Assembly: GCA_965245735.1 (NCBI GenBank)
Contig: CBDFAX010000011.1
Coordinates: 1-55,386, forward strand
Direction: 5' to 3'
Source of the DNA: Abiotrophia sp965245735
GTDB lineage: Bacteria; Bacillota; Bacilli; Lactobacillales; Aerococcaceae
DNA length: 55,386 bases
Part shown: positions 23,035 to 33,180 of the stretch, one piece after another
Layout: each line of letters begins with the position of its first letter
How positions within the stretch are numbered: position 1 is the first letter of the stretch
Position numbers and translations under genes: made by a program
The notes under the pieces: generated by a model
Seen by the model: the letters and a program-made list of their open reading frames with translations, nothing else
Database searches by the model: none
What the model was told of the DNA's origin: nothing

Positions 23035-24870
23035 TTAGGCCTTCTTAGCTTTCTTGGTTTCGCGTTCACGCGCACCCTTGTCAAGGATTTGCTTACGTAA
23101 ACGAACGCTCTCAGGTGTTACTTCACAGTATTCATCATCATCCATGAACTCTAAGGATTCTTCTAGAGTTAGGATACGTGGACGTTTAATAACCGCGGTT
23201 TGGTCTTTGGTTGCTGAACGAATGTTAGTTAATTGTTTAGCCTTGGTGATATTAACAGTTAAGTCGTTCTCACGGTTATGTTCCCCAATAATCATCCCAC
23301 CGTAGACTTCAGTCCCTGGGTTCACAAAGATAGTCCCACGATCTTCTAAGTTCATAATCCCATAAGTGGTGGCTTGTCCTGCCTCAAGGGCAACCAAGGC
23401 ACCGTTACGGCGATTCCCAATATTGGAATCAATAACAGGTTGATAGTCATCGAAGCTATGGTTCATAATCCCATAACCACGTGTCATAGATAAGAACTCA
23501 GTAGAGAAACCAATCAAGCCACGAGCCGGAACAGAGAAGACCATACGGATTTGACCATTACCTGTGGTCACCATATCCGCCATTTCAGCCTTACGTTGCC
23601 CTAAGGCTTCAATAATTGCCCCCATGTATTCTTCAGGTGTGTCAATTTGTACACGCTCGAAAGGTTCACAGGTCTTGCCATCAATTTCCTTAAGGATTAC
23701 CTTAGGACGTGAAACTTGGAACTCATAACCTTGACGACGCATGTTCTCAATCAAGATAGCCAAGTGTAATTCCCCACGACCAGACACGATAAAGGCATCT
23801 GGTGAGTCTGTTGGCTCAACACGCAAGGATACGTCTGTTTGCAATTCTTGCATGAGACGGTCTTGGAGGTTACGGGAAGTCACATACTTGCCTTCTTTAC
23901 CAGCAAATGGTGAGTTGTTGGTTAAGAAGGTCATTTGTAAGGTTGGCTCGTCAATGTGAAGAATAGGTAGAGCTTCAGGATTTGCAGCATCTGCTACCGT
24001 TTCTCCAACGAAGATATCTTCCATACCTGATAAGGCAATTAAGTCCCCTGCCTTAGCTTCGTTGATTTCCACGCGGTCCAAACCGAAGAAACCAAACATC
24101 TTGGTAATACGGAAGTTCTTGCTAGTGCCGTCAACCTTCATAAGGGTCACGTTGTCGCCGACTTTCATCTTCCCACGGAAGATACGTCCAATCCCGATAC
24201 GACCCACATATTCGTTATAGTCTAAGAGGGAAACTTGGAATTGTAATGGTTGGTCAGAGTTATCAACTGGCGCTGGCACATGTTCAATAACAGCATCAAA
24301 GATAGCATCCATAGAAGGCTCTTGGTCTGCTGGATTGTCAGATAAACTAGACGTCCCGTTAAGGGCTGAAGCATAGACTACAGGGAATTCCAATTGATCA
24401 TCATCGGCCCCTAATTCGATGAAGAGCTCTAAGACTTCATCTACTACTTCTTCTGGACGAGCAGAAGGCTTGTCAATCTTGTTGACTACGACAATCGGTA
24501 CTAAGTGTTGTTCTAAGGCTTTCTTCAAGACAAAGCGAGTTTGTGGCATGGTCCCTTCATAGGCATCCACCACCAGAATAACCCCATCAACCATTTTCAT
24601 GATACGTTCTACTTCGCCACCGAAGTCCGCGTGACCTGGGGTGTCCAAGATGTTGATACGGGTCCCCTTATAATCAACGGCAGTGTTTTTGGCTAAGATG
24701 GTAATCCCACGTTCTTTTTCAATGTCGTTAGAGTCCATGGCACGCTCATCTAATTTAGCACGCTCATCGAGGGTGTTGGACTGTTTAAGCAACTCGTCAA
24801 CCAGTGTGGTTTTACCGTGGTCGACGTGGGCAATAATAGCAATATTTCGGATATCCTTACGCGTATTCAT
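23035..24870 (-). CDS. typA: Translational GTPase TypA/BipA
   Basis: Ribosome-associated GTPase important for 50S assembly at low temperature and stress. 611 aa, full length. G1 AHVDHGKTT (14-22), G3 DTPGHADF, G4 NKID, two EF-G-like beta domains, the EF-G V-like region, and the C-terminal TypA-specific domain with GVMNHSF-like YGIMNHSFDDY and KRPRILTLEESLEFMDDDEY. ATG 24870 has AGGAG upstream and overlaps the 3' end of the phosphatase gene by 14 bp. Confidence 0.97.
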   Translation of the reverse strand: MNTRKDIRNIAIIAHVDHGKTTLVDELLKQSNTLDERAKLDERAMDSNDIEKERGITILAKNTAVDYKGTRINILDTPGHADFGGEVERIMKMVDGVILVVDAYEGTMPQTRFVLKKALEQHLVPIVVVNKIDKPSARPEEVVDEVLELFIELGADDDQLEFPVVYASALNGTSSLSDNPADQEPSMDAIFDAVIEHVPAPVDNSDQPLQFQVSLLDYNEYVGRIGIGRIFRGKMKVGDNVTLMKVDGTSKNFRITKMFGFFGLDRVEINEAKAGDLIALSGMEDIFVGETVADAANPEALPILHIDEPTLQMTFLTNNSPFAGKEGKYVTSRNLQDRLMQELQTDVSLRVEPTDSPDAFIVSGRGELHLAILIENMRRQGYEFQVSRPKVILKEIDGKTCEPFERVQIDTPEEYMGAIIEALGQRKAEMADMVTTGNGQIRMVFSVPARGLIGFSTEFLSMTRGYGIMNHSFDDYQPVIDSNIGNRRNGALVALEAGQATTYGIMNLEDRGTIFVNPGTEVYGGMIIGEHNRENDLTVNITKAKQLTNIRSATKDQTAVIKRPRILTLEESLEFMDDDEYCEVTPESVRLRKQILDKGARERETKKAKKA

Positions 24871-25669
24871 TAATTTCTCCTAACTGATCTTTTTCTTCTG
24901 CTAAAACGCGGATGACTTCTTCATGTACGCTGTCATGCGCGAAAATAATTGGACTGGCTGATAAAATGGATAGTTGAGAGCCGTCTGGCTTAGTTGCCTT
25001 GAAGCCCATAGCCTCACAGATGGCCCAGCCAGCTGCAAAGTCCCAAGGACTTAAATTGAAACTTAAGTAAACTGCCGCTTCACCACGAATGACTTCGATC
25101 ACTTCAAGAGCAGCAGAACCGTGCGCCCGAACGCCTAAGACATTTTCTAAGAGGCGTTGACTATTGCAACGGTTTTGGGTAAACATGGCAACGTTCCCTA
25201 CTGCTAGAGAATCTTGCAGGCGGTCAATCTTAAGTGGCACCAGTGGTTGGCCGTTGAGGGTAGCACCTTGGCCCACAATCCCCGCATAAAGGTCATGTTT
25301 CATGACATCGTAAATGTAGCCAGCTAATGGCTTACCATCTTGGAAAATCCCAATCAGAATTCCAAAGTTATTCTTCTGCTTAACGAAGTTAAGGGTGCCA
25401 TCAATGGGATCAATGACCCATACAATACCGGCCAAGTCTTCCGTTCCCTGACTCATGCCTTCTTCGCCAATGATGCGATGGTCTGGAAAATGACTGGTAA
25501 TCTTATCAACAAAGTAAGCCTCTGTCGCCTTATCCATTTCCGTAACCAAGTCGCTGGCCCCTGTCTTCTGATCCACTTGAAGGGACCGTTTGAGTGATTG
25601 CCGTAAATTCTCAGCGGCTTCTTCTAGCCAGGCTAAGACATGGGCATGAACTGTCTTAAAATCTTCCAT
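24857..25669 (-). CDS. Inositol monophosphatase family protein (SuhB/CysQ-like)
   Basis: Mg-dependent sugar/nucleotide phosphatase fold, 270 aa. Metal ligands are visible in IGEEGMSQ (Glu about 72-73), WVIDPIDGTLNF (about 90-101) and SPWDFAAGWAICEAMG. The exact substrate (inositol phosphate, PAP, fructose bisphosphate) cannot be read from sequence. It is flanked by the UPF0223 gene and typA with 14-bp overlaps on both sides, a conserved order in Lactobacillales. Confidence 0.92.
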   Translation of the reverse strand: MEDFKTVHAHVLAWLEEAAENLRQSLKRSLQVDQKTGASDLVTEMDKATEAYFVDKITSHFPDHRIIGEEGMSQGTEDLAGIVWVIDPIDGTLNFVKQKNNFGILIGIFQDGKPLAGYIYDVMKHDLYAGIVGQGATLNGQPLVPLKIDRLQDSLAVGNVAMFTQNRCNSQRLLENVLGVRAHGSAALEVIEVIRGEAAVYLSFNLSPWDFAAGWAICEAMGFKATKPDGSQLSILSASPIIFAHDSVHEEVIRVLAEEKDQLGEINEYA

Positions 25670-25967
25670 TTGAACCTCCTATGTTAATACGCACTACAGG
25701 GTTGTCCGCCGAGGAATCCTTAAGAGACTTCATTTGCTGAACGACCTGGTAGATAGAATATCCACTAGCTGACTGAAAAGCTCGATCGAGTCGCTTCTCT
25801 TCGCCAATACTAGTCACTATTTGCTTGAAGGATTGATAACGTGGCCACAGAGAATTGAATTTGACTCCCCCTTGGTAGACCGCTTCTACCGCTGATAGAA
25901 AGTCGACGACCGTGATAATTTCCTCTGTCGTCCAATCCGGGTTCAGGGGGTATTCAAACTGTGTCAT
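25656..25967 (-). CDS. UPF0223 family protein
   Basis: 103 aa, unknown function. FEYPLNPDWTTEEIITVVDFLSAVE and SGYSIYQVVQQMK match the UPF0223 family of Firmicutes, small all-helical proteins. The start at 25967 is chosen for GGAGG 7-8 nt upstream (frame open to 25985). It ends with a Gly/Asn-rich tail and overlaps the phosphatase gene by 14 bp. First gene of a three-gene unit with the phosphatase and typA. Confidence 0.85.
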   Translation of the reverse strand: MTQFEYPLNPDWTTEEIITVVDFLSAVEAVYQGGVKFNSLWPRYQSFKQIVTSIGEEKRLDRAFQSASGYSIYQVVQQMKSLKDSSADNPVVRINIGGSNGRF

Positions 25968-26000
25968 ACACGTTCCTCCATTCAAAACACTCTAACTATT

Positions 26001-26056
26001 ATCATACCCTATTTTGGCCAAAAAATAAAAGGTAAACTTCATCGTCAACGCTTACA
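26001..26056 (-). promoter_or_regulatory. Candidate promoter and cre-like box for UPF0223-suhB-typA
   Basis: Minus -10 TATGAT (26001-26006) about 34 bp before the start codon, weak -35, a 12-bp palindrome TTTTGGCCAAAA (26012-26023) in the spacer region, and TGTAAGCGTTGACG (26043-26056), which matches the CcpA consensus TGWAANCGNTNWCA at 13 of 14 positions. Confidence 0.4.
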
Positions 26057-26136
26057 GAACATAATTTGTTATCATTTGGCCTAGTCGCTAGATTATTGTA
26101 GCTTAATATACGAATTTTATATAGCTCTCCCTCTCA

Positions 26137-26174
26137 TAATTAAAAAGCCGAGTTGACATCCAACTCGGCTTTTT
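26137..26174 (-). terminator. Terminator of the pyr operon
   Basis: Perfect 14-bp stem (26142-26155 / 26161-26174) with core GCCGAGTTG and 5-nt loop; T run on the minus strand, 9 bp after the pyrE stop. The symmetrical A/T flanks would also let it act on plus-strand transcripts. Confidence 0.9.
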
Positions 26175-26182
26175 ATATGAGT

Positions 26183-26803
26183 TTAGTTTCCTAAAGTTTG
26201 GCGCCATTCAAGAAGCGAGGCCACATCATCTTGTGCGATATATTGAGCTTCCAAGGCAGCCTCAATTAAGACATCATAATTAGTTAAGGTATGGTAGCTT
26301 ACTCCAGCTTGAGCAAATGCCTGCTGAGCCTTGGTCAACTCATAAGAGAAGATGGCAACAACCCCTAGCACTTGACAGCCTGCCTCTTTTAGGGCTTGAG
26401 CCACCTTAAGCGAGGATAAGCCAGTCGAAATCAAGTCTTCCACGATGACCACCTTGGCTCCCGGCGTCAGATGCCCTTCAATCTGGTTGGTCTTACCATG
26501 CTTCTTAGCAGAGTCTCTAACATAAACCATGGGCAAATCCAGCAAATCGCTGACCCAAGCAGCATGGGGAATACCAGCAGTTGCTGTCCCCGCTACCACT
26601 TGGACCTGAGGATAATGTTCCTTTATGACATGACTTAAAGCCTGGGCAATCTTACGACGGACTGATGGATAGGACATGGTCAGGCGATTGTCACAATAGA
26701 TTGGCGATTGAATACCTGATGTCCAGGTAAAGTACTGGTGGGGCTGTAAGGCGACCGCTTTAATGGCTAATAATTCTTGGGCAATTTCTTTTGCACTGGA
26801 CAT
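26183..26803 (-). CDS. pyrE: Orotate phosphoribosyltransferase
   Basis: Adds PRPP to orotate to give OMP. 206 aa with the PRPP loop VVIVEDLISTGLSS (about 117-130), TSGIQSPIYCDNR near 27-39 and YVRDSAKKHGKTNQIEG as the flexible loop. Last gene of the pyrimidine operon, 16 bp after pyrF, with AGGAGG before ATG 26803. Confidence 0.97.
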   Translation of the reverse strand: MSSAKEIAQELLAIKAVALQPHQYFTWTSGIQSPIYCDNRLTMSYPSVRRKIAQALSHVIKEHYPQVQVVAGTATAGIPHAAWVSDLLDLPMVYVRDSAKKHGKTNQIEGHLTPGAKVVIVEDLISTGLSSLKVAQALKEAGCQVLGVVAIFSYELTKAQQAFAQAGVSYHTLTNYDVLIEAALEAQYIAQDDVASLLEWRQTLGN

Positions 26804-26819
26804 AAAAATCCTCCTGTTC

Positions 26820-27533
26820 TTACTTCAAAAAACTCTGACAAATGCCATCATACACGGCGACCGGGTCACTAGCTAGCGTAATTGGGCGTCCGACTACAAT
26901 ATGAGTTGAGCCGAGTTGACGAGCAACTTCTGGTGTGGCGATGCGCTTTTGATCCTGACTTGGCCCACCAATCAAGCGTATGCCCGGCGTGACAATGGCA
27001 AAGTCCTGGCCACAAGCCTCCCGAATAAGGGCTGCCTCATGAACCGAGGCAACGACTCCATCCAGACCCGCTTCCTTGGTCAACTGCGCGTAATGACGGA
27101 CACTGGTTGCTAGGTCTACTGGAATCAATTGTTGGGCCTGCATTTGATCTTGAGAGGTAGAGGTTAACTGGGTTACCGCGATGGCCAAAGTTTCAGGGCT
27201 GCCTCCATCAAGTAAGCCTTGCTTGGCAGCCTCCAGCATTTCCTTGCCCCCCGCAGCATGAAAATTAAGCATGTCCACTTTGAACTGGGCCAAACCTTTG
27301 CTTGCTCCATAAACTGTATTGGGAATGTCATGTAACTTAAGGTCTAGGAAGATGCGATGCCCTCTTTCCTTGAGAGCAGATAAGACTTGTGGCCCATTTT
27401 GTAGATAGAGTTCCATCCCAACCTTAACATAGAGCTGGTCTTGGCCACTAAAGGGCGCTAAAAATGCCAGGGTTTCTTCTAAATTTTTGAAGTCTAATGC
27501 GATCATGACATCGCCAGAATATCTTTGATTCAT
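26820..27533 (-). CDS. pyrF: Orotidine 5'-phosphate decarboxylase
   Basis: Converts OMP to UMP. 237 aa TIM barrel; MIALDF near the N-terminus, active-site network FLDLKLHDIPNTV (about 63-75; Asp-Lys-x-x-Asp) and VTPGIRL near 188. AGGAGG with 5-nt spacing marks ATG 27533. Located between carB and pyrE. Confidence 0.97.
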   Translation of the reverse strand: MNQRYSGDVMIALDFKNLEETLAFLAPFSGQDQLYVKVGMELYLQNGPQVLSALKERGHRIFLDLKLHDIPNTVYGASKGLAQFKVDMLNFHAAGGKEMLEAAKQGLLDGGSPETLAIAVTQLTSTSQDQMQAQQLIPVDLATSVRHYAQLTKEAGLDGVVASVHEAALIREACGQDFAIVTPGIRLIGGPSQDQKRIATPEVARQLGSTHIVVGRPITLASDPVAVYDGICQSFLK

Positions 27534-27559
27534 AGTTCCTCCTTAAGGATCAAGTCCGA

Positions 27560-30500
27560 CTAGGCCAAAGGCGTGATATGGAAAGATGTGGATTCTAGCA
27601 CCTTCAAGAGGGCCATACTGGTATCTAAAGAGGTGAAGCAGACAATTTCTTGCTCACTGGCTACCCGGCGAATCTTGAAGCCATCCTTGGTGACATCTTT
27701 ATCCTTAGAAGTGGTGTTAATGACTAGGTCTACTTGTCCTTGATAGATGGCATCTAGGACATTGTGATCCTGACTACCGATTTTGCCAACAGAAGCTACT
27801 TTAAGTCCTGCCTGACTTAGGTAATCAGCGGTGCCTGGGGTGGCCAAGAGATTGAAGCCCAAGTCACTAAAGCGCCGTGCCAACTCTAAGGCTTCGGCCT
27901 TGTCTTCGTTAGCTACTGTGAAAAGGATGTTCCCTTGATCCTTGACCTGGATGCCGGCAGCCACTAGTCCTTTGTAGAGGGATTTTTCCAGGGTTAAGTC
28001 GCTACCCATGACTTCTCCGGTTGACTTCATTTCTGGCCCTAAGGCGGTGTCTACATCCTTGAGTTTTTGGAAACTAAAGACCGGTACTTTGGTGTAAACA
28101 GCAGACGGTTCAGGCAGCAAGCCAGTCTGGTAGCCTAGATCACTTAAGGATTGGCCTAAAATAGCTTGCATAGCTAATTGTGCCATGGGGACGCCGGTAA
28201 TCTTGCTGAGGAATGGCACCGTCCGTGAACTGCGTGGATTAACTTCCAAGACATAGAGTTCACCCTTGCTAAGCACGTACTGGATATTAAGTAGGCCTAC
28301 GATGTTGAGGCCCTTAGCCAGACGAATGGTATAGTCAACTAGTTGCTCCTTCTGAGCCTGACTTAAGGTCTGAGGTGGGTAAACGGCGATAGAGTCACCT
28401 GAGTGGACACCTGCCCGCTCAATATGTTCCATAATGCCCGGAATGACTACTGTTTGACCATCACAAATGGCGTCGACTTCGATTTCTTGACCGATCAGGT
28501 AACGGTCTGTTAGGACAGGATGTTCCGGCGATACCCGCACAGCAGTCTCCATGTAACGACGCAAATCAGCTTCTTCATAGACGATTTCCATGGCGCGACC
28601 ACCCAAGACATAGGAAGGTCGTACCAAGACTGGATAGCCAATGGACGCCGCGTTAGCAACAGCTGTTTCCGTATCTGAGGCTGTCTTACCTAAAGGTTGT
28701 GGAATAGCTAATTCATGCAAGAGTTGCTCAAACTTATCTCGGTTTTCAGCCTTGTCAATTTCTTCCAGACTAGTTCCAAGGATTTTGACCCCATGTCTTT
28801 TTAGTTTATCGGCTAGATTAATGGCAGTCTGACCACCAAACTGCACGACCACCCCCAAAGGCTGCTCGTGGTTCAAGATAGCCATGACATCTTCTTCGGT
28901 TAGCGGCTCGAAGTAGAGTTTATCAGAAATGGTGAAGTCGGTTGAGACGGTCTCTGGGTTGTTGTTAATGATAATGGCTTCGTAACCTGCCGCCTTAATG
29001 GCCAGAACGGCATGGACAGTTGCGTAGTCAAATTCCACCCCTTGTCCGATACGAATCGGACCAGAACCCAGCACTACGATTTTAGGTTTGTCCGTCACGA
29101 TGGATTCATTCTCTGCTTCATAGCTAGAATAGAAGTAAGGAGTTGAAGACTCGAATTCTGCCGCACAGGTATCCACCATCTTGAAGACTGGTGTGATGCC
29201 CGCTTCTTGACGTAGCTGATAAACTTCTTCCTCTGTAGTTTGCCATCGGTGGGCAATGATTTTGTCAGAGAAACCGTAACGTTTAGCATAAGCCAAGAGA
29301 TTGAGATCATGCGGATTGGCCTTGAGTTCATGTTCCAAGTCAATAATATGCTGCATCTTATCTAGGAAGAAAGGATCGATTTTAGTCATGTCATGAATCT
29401 GATCTGCGCTGACGCCTCGTCTTAGGGCTTCGCCAATGAAGAAGAGGCGTTCATCGCTACCTGCTTGAACCTTTTCCATGATTTCTTCCAAACTAAAGCT
29501 ATCGCCGTTAGGCAGACCCAAGTGGTGTACGCCGTATTCTAGCGAGCGGATAGCCTTCAGTAAAGACTCCTCATAGGTCCGCCCCATAGCCATAACCTCA
29601 CCCGTTGCCTTCATTTGAGTGCCTAACTTACGGTCGGCGCGTTCGAATTTATCAAAAGGAAAACGTGGGATCTTGCTGACCACATAGTCTAGGCTAGGTT
29701 CGAAGCAGGCATAAGAATTCTGGGTGACGGGGTTGAGGATTTCATCAAGTCTTAAGCCAACGGCAATCTTGGCCGCTATCTTAGCAATCGGGTAGCCAGT
29801 CGCCTTAGACGCTAAGGCCGAAGAGCGAGACACGCGCGGGTTGACTTCAATGATATAGTAGTTAAAGGAATCTGGGTCCAAGGCTAATTGGACATTACAG
29901 CCCCCTTCTATCTTGAGGGCCCGAATAATCTTAAGGGACACATCGCGCAACATGTGATACTCCCGGTCAGTCAGAGTTTGCGATGGGGCCACCACGACTG
30001 AATCCCCGGTATGAATCCCTACAGGGTCAATGTTTTCCATGTTGCAGACGACAATGGCAGTATCATTGGCATCACGCATGACTTCATACTCGATTTCCTT
30101 ATAACCTGCGATGGATTTTTCTAGCAAACATTGGGTTACGGGCGAATAATGGAGTCCTGAAGAAACTATTTCATCTAAATCCTGATCATTATAACAAATA
30201 CCGCCACCAGTCCCCCCCATAGTAAAGGCTGGACGGACAATAACTGGATAGCCAATTTGTGCCACAAAATCTCGCGCTTGATCTAAGTTGGTGACAATTT
30301 CTGATTCAGGCACCGGCTCTCCCAATTCCTGCATGAGCTGACGAAAGAGCTGGCGGTCTTCCGCTTGCTCGATGGAGGCTAGTTTGGTTCCTAGTAATTC
30401 GACACCGTATTGGTCCAAGACTCCCTGGCGGTGCAGTTGAACGGCAAGGTTGAGCCCCACCTGACCACCAAGAGTAGGCAACAAGGCATCAGGCCGTTCC

Positions 30501-30739
30501 TTACGGATGATTTTGCTGACGAATTCTAGTGTGAGTGGCTCCATATAAACCTTATCGGCAATCTGGCGGTCGGTCATAATGGTGGCCGGATTGGAGTTAA
30601 CTAGGATAACTTGGTAGCCCTCTTCCTTCAAGGATAGGCAAGCCTGAGTCCCGGCATAATCGAATTCTGCCGCCTGTCCAATTGTAATGGGACCCGACCC
30701 AATAACCAGAATTGTTTGAATATCTTGACGTTTTGGCAT
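27560..30739 (-). CDS. carB: Carbamoyl-phosphate synthase large subunit
   Basis: 1059 aa. Two homologous ATP-grasp halves (about 1-400 and 545-930): PTLGGQVGLNLA in the first and VVQFGGQTAINLA in the second, a linking oligomerisation domain, and a C-terminal MGS-like allosteric domain (LLATPGTADYLSQAG near 970-985) that binds UMP/ornithine in other species. Uses ammonia channelled from CarA. Placed 12 bp after carA. Confidence 0.98.
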   Translation of the reverse strand: MPKRQDIQTILVIGSGPITIGQAAEFDYAGTQACLSLKEEGYQVILVNSNPATIMTDRQIADKVYMEPLTLEFVSKIIRKERPDALLPTLGGQVGLNLAVQLHRQGVLDQYGVELLGTKLASIEQAEDRQLFRQLMQELGEPVPESEIVTNLDQARDFVAQIGYPVIVRPAFTMGGTGGGICYNDQDLDEIVSSGLHYSPVTQCLLEKSIAGYKEIEYEVMRDANDTAIVVCNMENIDPVGIHTGDSVVVAPSQTLTDREYHMLRDVSLKIIRALKIEGGCNVQLALDPDSFNYYIIEVNPRVSRSSALASKATGYPIAKIAAKIAVGLRLDEILNPVTQNSYACFEPSLDYVVSKIPRFPFDKFERADRKLGTQMKATGEVMAMGRTYEESLLKAIRSLEYGVHHLGLPNGDSFSLEEIMEKVQAGSDERLFFIGEALRRGVSADQIHDMTKIDPFFLDKMQHIIDLEHELKANPHDLNLLAYAKRYGFSDKIIAHRWQTTEEEVYQLRQEAGITPVFKMVDTCAAEFESSTPYFYSSYEAENESIVTDKPKIVVLGSGPIRIGQGVEFDYATVHAVLAIKAAGYEAIIINNNPETVSTDFTISDKLYFEPLTEEDVMAILNHEQPLGVVVQFGGQTAINLADKLKRHGVKILGTSLEEIDKAENRDKFEQLLHELAIPQPLGKTASDTETAVANAASIGYPVLVRPSYVLGGRAMEIVYEEADLRRYMETAVRVSPEHPVLTDRYLIGQEIEVDAICDGQTVVIPGIMEHIERAGVHSGDSIAVYPPQTLSQAQKEQLVDYTIRLAKGLNIVGLLNIQYVLSKGELYVLEVNPRSSRTVPFLSKITGVPMAQLAMQAILGQSLSDLGYQTGLLPEPSAVYTKVPVFSFQKLKDVDTALGPEMKSTGEVMGSDLTLEKSLYKGLVAAGIQVKDQGNILFTVANEDKAEALELARRFSDLGFNLLATPGTADYLSQAGLKVASVGKIGSQDHNVLDAIYQGQVDLVINTTSKDKDVTKDGFKIRRVASEQEIVCFTSLDTSMALLKVLESTSFHITPLA

Positions 30740-30751
30740 GATAGGACTCCT

Positions 30752-31852
30752 TTACTTGTGGTGACGAGACTGAGCTTGGAAGGCTTTCATATTCTCAATA
30801 AACTGATCAAAGAGATAATTAGGATCATGTGGCCCTGGCGATGCTTCGGGATGATATTGAACTGAGAAAACTGGGTAGAACTTATGTCGAACGCCTTCGC
30901 AGGTGCGATCATTGACCGACAAATGAGTTAATTCTAAGTCTGTATCTGCCAATGAGTCAATATCTACACTGTAACCATGGTTTTGCGAAGTCAAGTCTAC
31001 CTTGCCTGTCAATAGATTTTTGACTGGATGGTTGGCACCACGATGGCCAAATTTGAGCTTGTAGGTCTTGGCTCCTGCTGCCAAACTAATCAGTTGATGG
31101 CCCATGCAAATACCAAAAATTGGTAGCTTGTCCATGATTTGGCCAATCATGGCAATAGTCTCTGGCACATCCTCAGGGTCGCCAGGTCCATTAGAGAGCA
31201 TGACGCCATCAGGTTGAAGGCGTAATACCTCCTGAGCGCTAATATTATGAGGCACCACGACAATGTCACAGTTACGCTCATTAAGCTCACGCAGAATACC
31301 TGACTTCATGCCTAAATCAACCAGAACCACTCGATAGCCCGTTCCTGACGACAGGAAGGCCTTAGAAGTGGACACTTGGGCAATTTGGTCCCTAGCCAGC
31401 TCAGTCTCTCTTAGCTTGTCTAGCACTTGTGCTGGATCTTGAGATAAGTCAGTAATAATGCCCTTAATAGTCCCATATTGGCGAATCTTTCGAGTCAGAC
31501 TGCGAGTATCGATGCCCCAAATTCCTGGGATATCTAGTTCTTTGAGTGCTTGATCTAAGGACATTTGGCTACGGAAGTTAGAAGGCTTTTGGCAGACTTC
31601 GCGGACTACCAGTCCCTTAATAGAGGGATTAATGGTCTCAAAGTCATCACGATTAATGCCATAATTACCAATTAAGGGATAGGTAAAGGTGACAATTTGA
31701 CCGTTATAGGAAGGGTCTGATAGTGTCTCCTGGTAGCCGGTCATGGCGGTATTGAAGACGACTTCCCCTAACATAGCCCGGTCAGCACCAAAGCCATAGC
31801 CCTTGTAGATGGTTCCATCTTCTAGAATCAGCTGTTTATCATATCTATACAT
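30752..31852 (-). CDS. carA: Carbamoyl-phosphate synthase small (glutaminase) subunit
   Basis: 366 aa. N-terminal CPSase small domain (LILEDGTIYKGYGFG, FNTAMTGYQETLSDPSY), then a class I glutamine amidotransferase with nucleophile Cys in FGICMGHQL and the catalytic His-Glu in VQYHPEASPGP. Supplies ammonia to CarB. ATG 31852 with AAGGAG upstream; pyrC ends 27 bp before. Confidence 0.98.
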   Translation of the reverse strand: MYRYDKQLILEDGTIYKGYGFGADRAMLGEVVFNTAMTGYQETLSDPSYNGQIVTFTYPLIGNYGINRDDFETINPSIKGLVVREVCQKPSNFRSQMSLDQALKELDIPGIWGIDTRSLTRKIRQYGTIKGIITDLSQDPAQVLDKLRETELARDQIAQVSTSKAFLSSGTGYRVVLVDLGMKSGILRELNERNCDIVVVPHNISAQEVLRLQPDGVMLSNGPGDPEDVPETIAMIGQIMDKLPIFGICMGHQLISLAAGAKTYKLKFGHRGANHPVKNLLTGKVDLTSQNHGYSVDIDSLADTDLELTHLSVNDRTCEGVRHKFYPVFSVQYHPEASPGPHDPNYLFDQFIENMKAFQAQSRHHK

Positions 31853-31879
31853 AAGCTCGCTCCTTGTCTTACGAATCTC

Positions 31880-33157
31880 TTAGGCAAAAAATGCGGAATC
31901 CTGATAGGCGATGCGGCCTTGGCTAATGGTCAGGATAGGCCAGCCATAGACTTCTTGACCGGCGTATGGCGTGTTCCGACCTTTGGACAAGAAAAGCTCA
32001 GGGTCGATACTTGCTACCTTGTCTAAATCGATAACGACCAGATCAGCAGGCTGACCGACTGCTAAGTTTCCATATGGTAGATCAAAGATTTTTGCCACAT
32101 TAGTCGACATCTTGTCCAAGAGAAATTCTAGGGACATAATGCCTGGTTTTACCAAGTGGGTATAGAGCTGGCTAAAGGCTGTCTCAGACCCTACAATACC
32201 AAAGGCTGCCTCCTGCATTGGCAGGTCTTTTTCTGACAGAGCATGAGGCGCATGGTCAGTGGCGATAATGTCGATAGTACCATCTAAGAGGCCCGCAATT
32301 AGGGCTCGACGGTCCTCAGCTGCGCGCAGGGGTGGATTCATTTTCCAGAAGCCATGGTTGTGGGGAATGTCACCCTCGTCACTCAGTAAATGATGGGGGC
32401 AGACTTCGCAGGTCACCTTAATGCCGTTGGCCTTTGCCTCACGAACCAAACGAACAGATTCTTTGGTCGACACATGGCAGACATGATAGTGACAACCTGC
32501 CGCTTCAGCCAGGAGAATGTCGCGGGCAATCTGAACCGATTCGCAGACAGATGGGATACCTGGCAGATCGAGTTCCCGACTGCGACAACCACAGTGCATA
32601 CAGCCACCCCGAATTAGGGAATTGTCCTCGCAATGGGCCACAATGGCTTTGTTAAGGCGGGCGGCAACACACATGGATTCATACATCATATTAGCATTTT
32701 GGACCCCACGCCCATCATCACTGAAAGCAAAAACATGTTGAGCTAACTCGTCAAACTGAGCGTAGTCCTCCCCTAGCTCCCCTTTGGTAATGGCTCCATA
32801 AGGAATGGCCCGAATAACCGAATCGCGTGCAATAATATCTAGCTGGGGCTTAAGGTGGTCATAGGAATCAGGTACCGGATTGAGGTTGGGCATGGGCATG
32901 GCCGTGGTGAAGCCACCGCGTGCAGCCGCCCTGGAAGCATGGTAGATATTTTCCTTGTATTCAAAACCTGGTTCCCGCCAGTGAACATGGACGTCAATAA
33001 AACCCGGTGCTAGGAGTTTACCTTTAAGGTCAAATGTTTGATCCGCACTGGCATTGAGCTCCTTATCCATGGCTAATATCTTGTCCCCATCAATTAGAAT
33101 TTCGACAGGATCTAAATGTCCCTTGACTAGACGACGACCATTTTTGAGTAATAACAT
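31880..33157 (-). CDS. pyrC: Dihydroorotase
   Basis: Closes carbamoyl-aspartate to dihydroorotate. 425 aa, class I zinc amidohydrolase: DVHVHWREPGFEYKEN near 55-70 (metal His pair and substrate Arg), HCEDNS, and ATDHAPHAL near 304-312 with the catalytic Asp. Order pyrB-pyrC-carA is standard in Firmicutes. Confidence 0.97.
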   Translation of the reverse strand: MLLLKNGRRLVKGHLDPVEILIDGDKILAMDKELNASADQTFDLKGKLLAPGFIDVHVHWREPGFEYKENIYHASRAAARGGFTTAMPMPNLNPVPDSYDHLKPQLDIIARDSVIRAIPYGAITKGELGEDYAQFDELAQHVFAFSDDGRGVQNANMMYESMCVAARLNKAIVAHCEDNSLIRGGCMHCGCRSRELDLPGIPSVCESVQIARDILLAEAAGCHYHVCHVSTKESVRLVREAKANGIKVTCEVCPHHLLSDEGDIPHNHGFWKMNPPLRAAEDRRALIAGLLDGTIDIIATDHAPHALSEKDLPMQEAAFGIVGSETAFSQLYTHLVKPGIMSLEFLLDKMSTNVAKIFDLPYGNLAVGQPADLVVIDLDKVASIDPELFLSKGRNTPYAGQEVYGWPILTISQGRIAYQDSAFFA

Positions 33158-33180
33158 GATGTAACTTCCTTTCTATCTTG

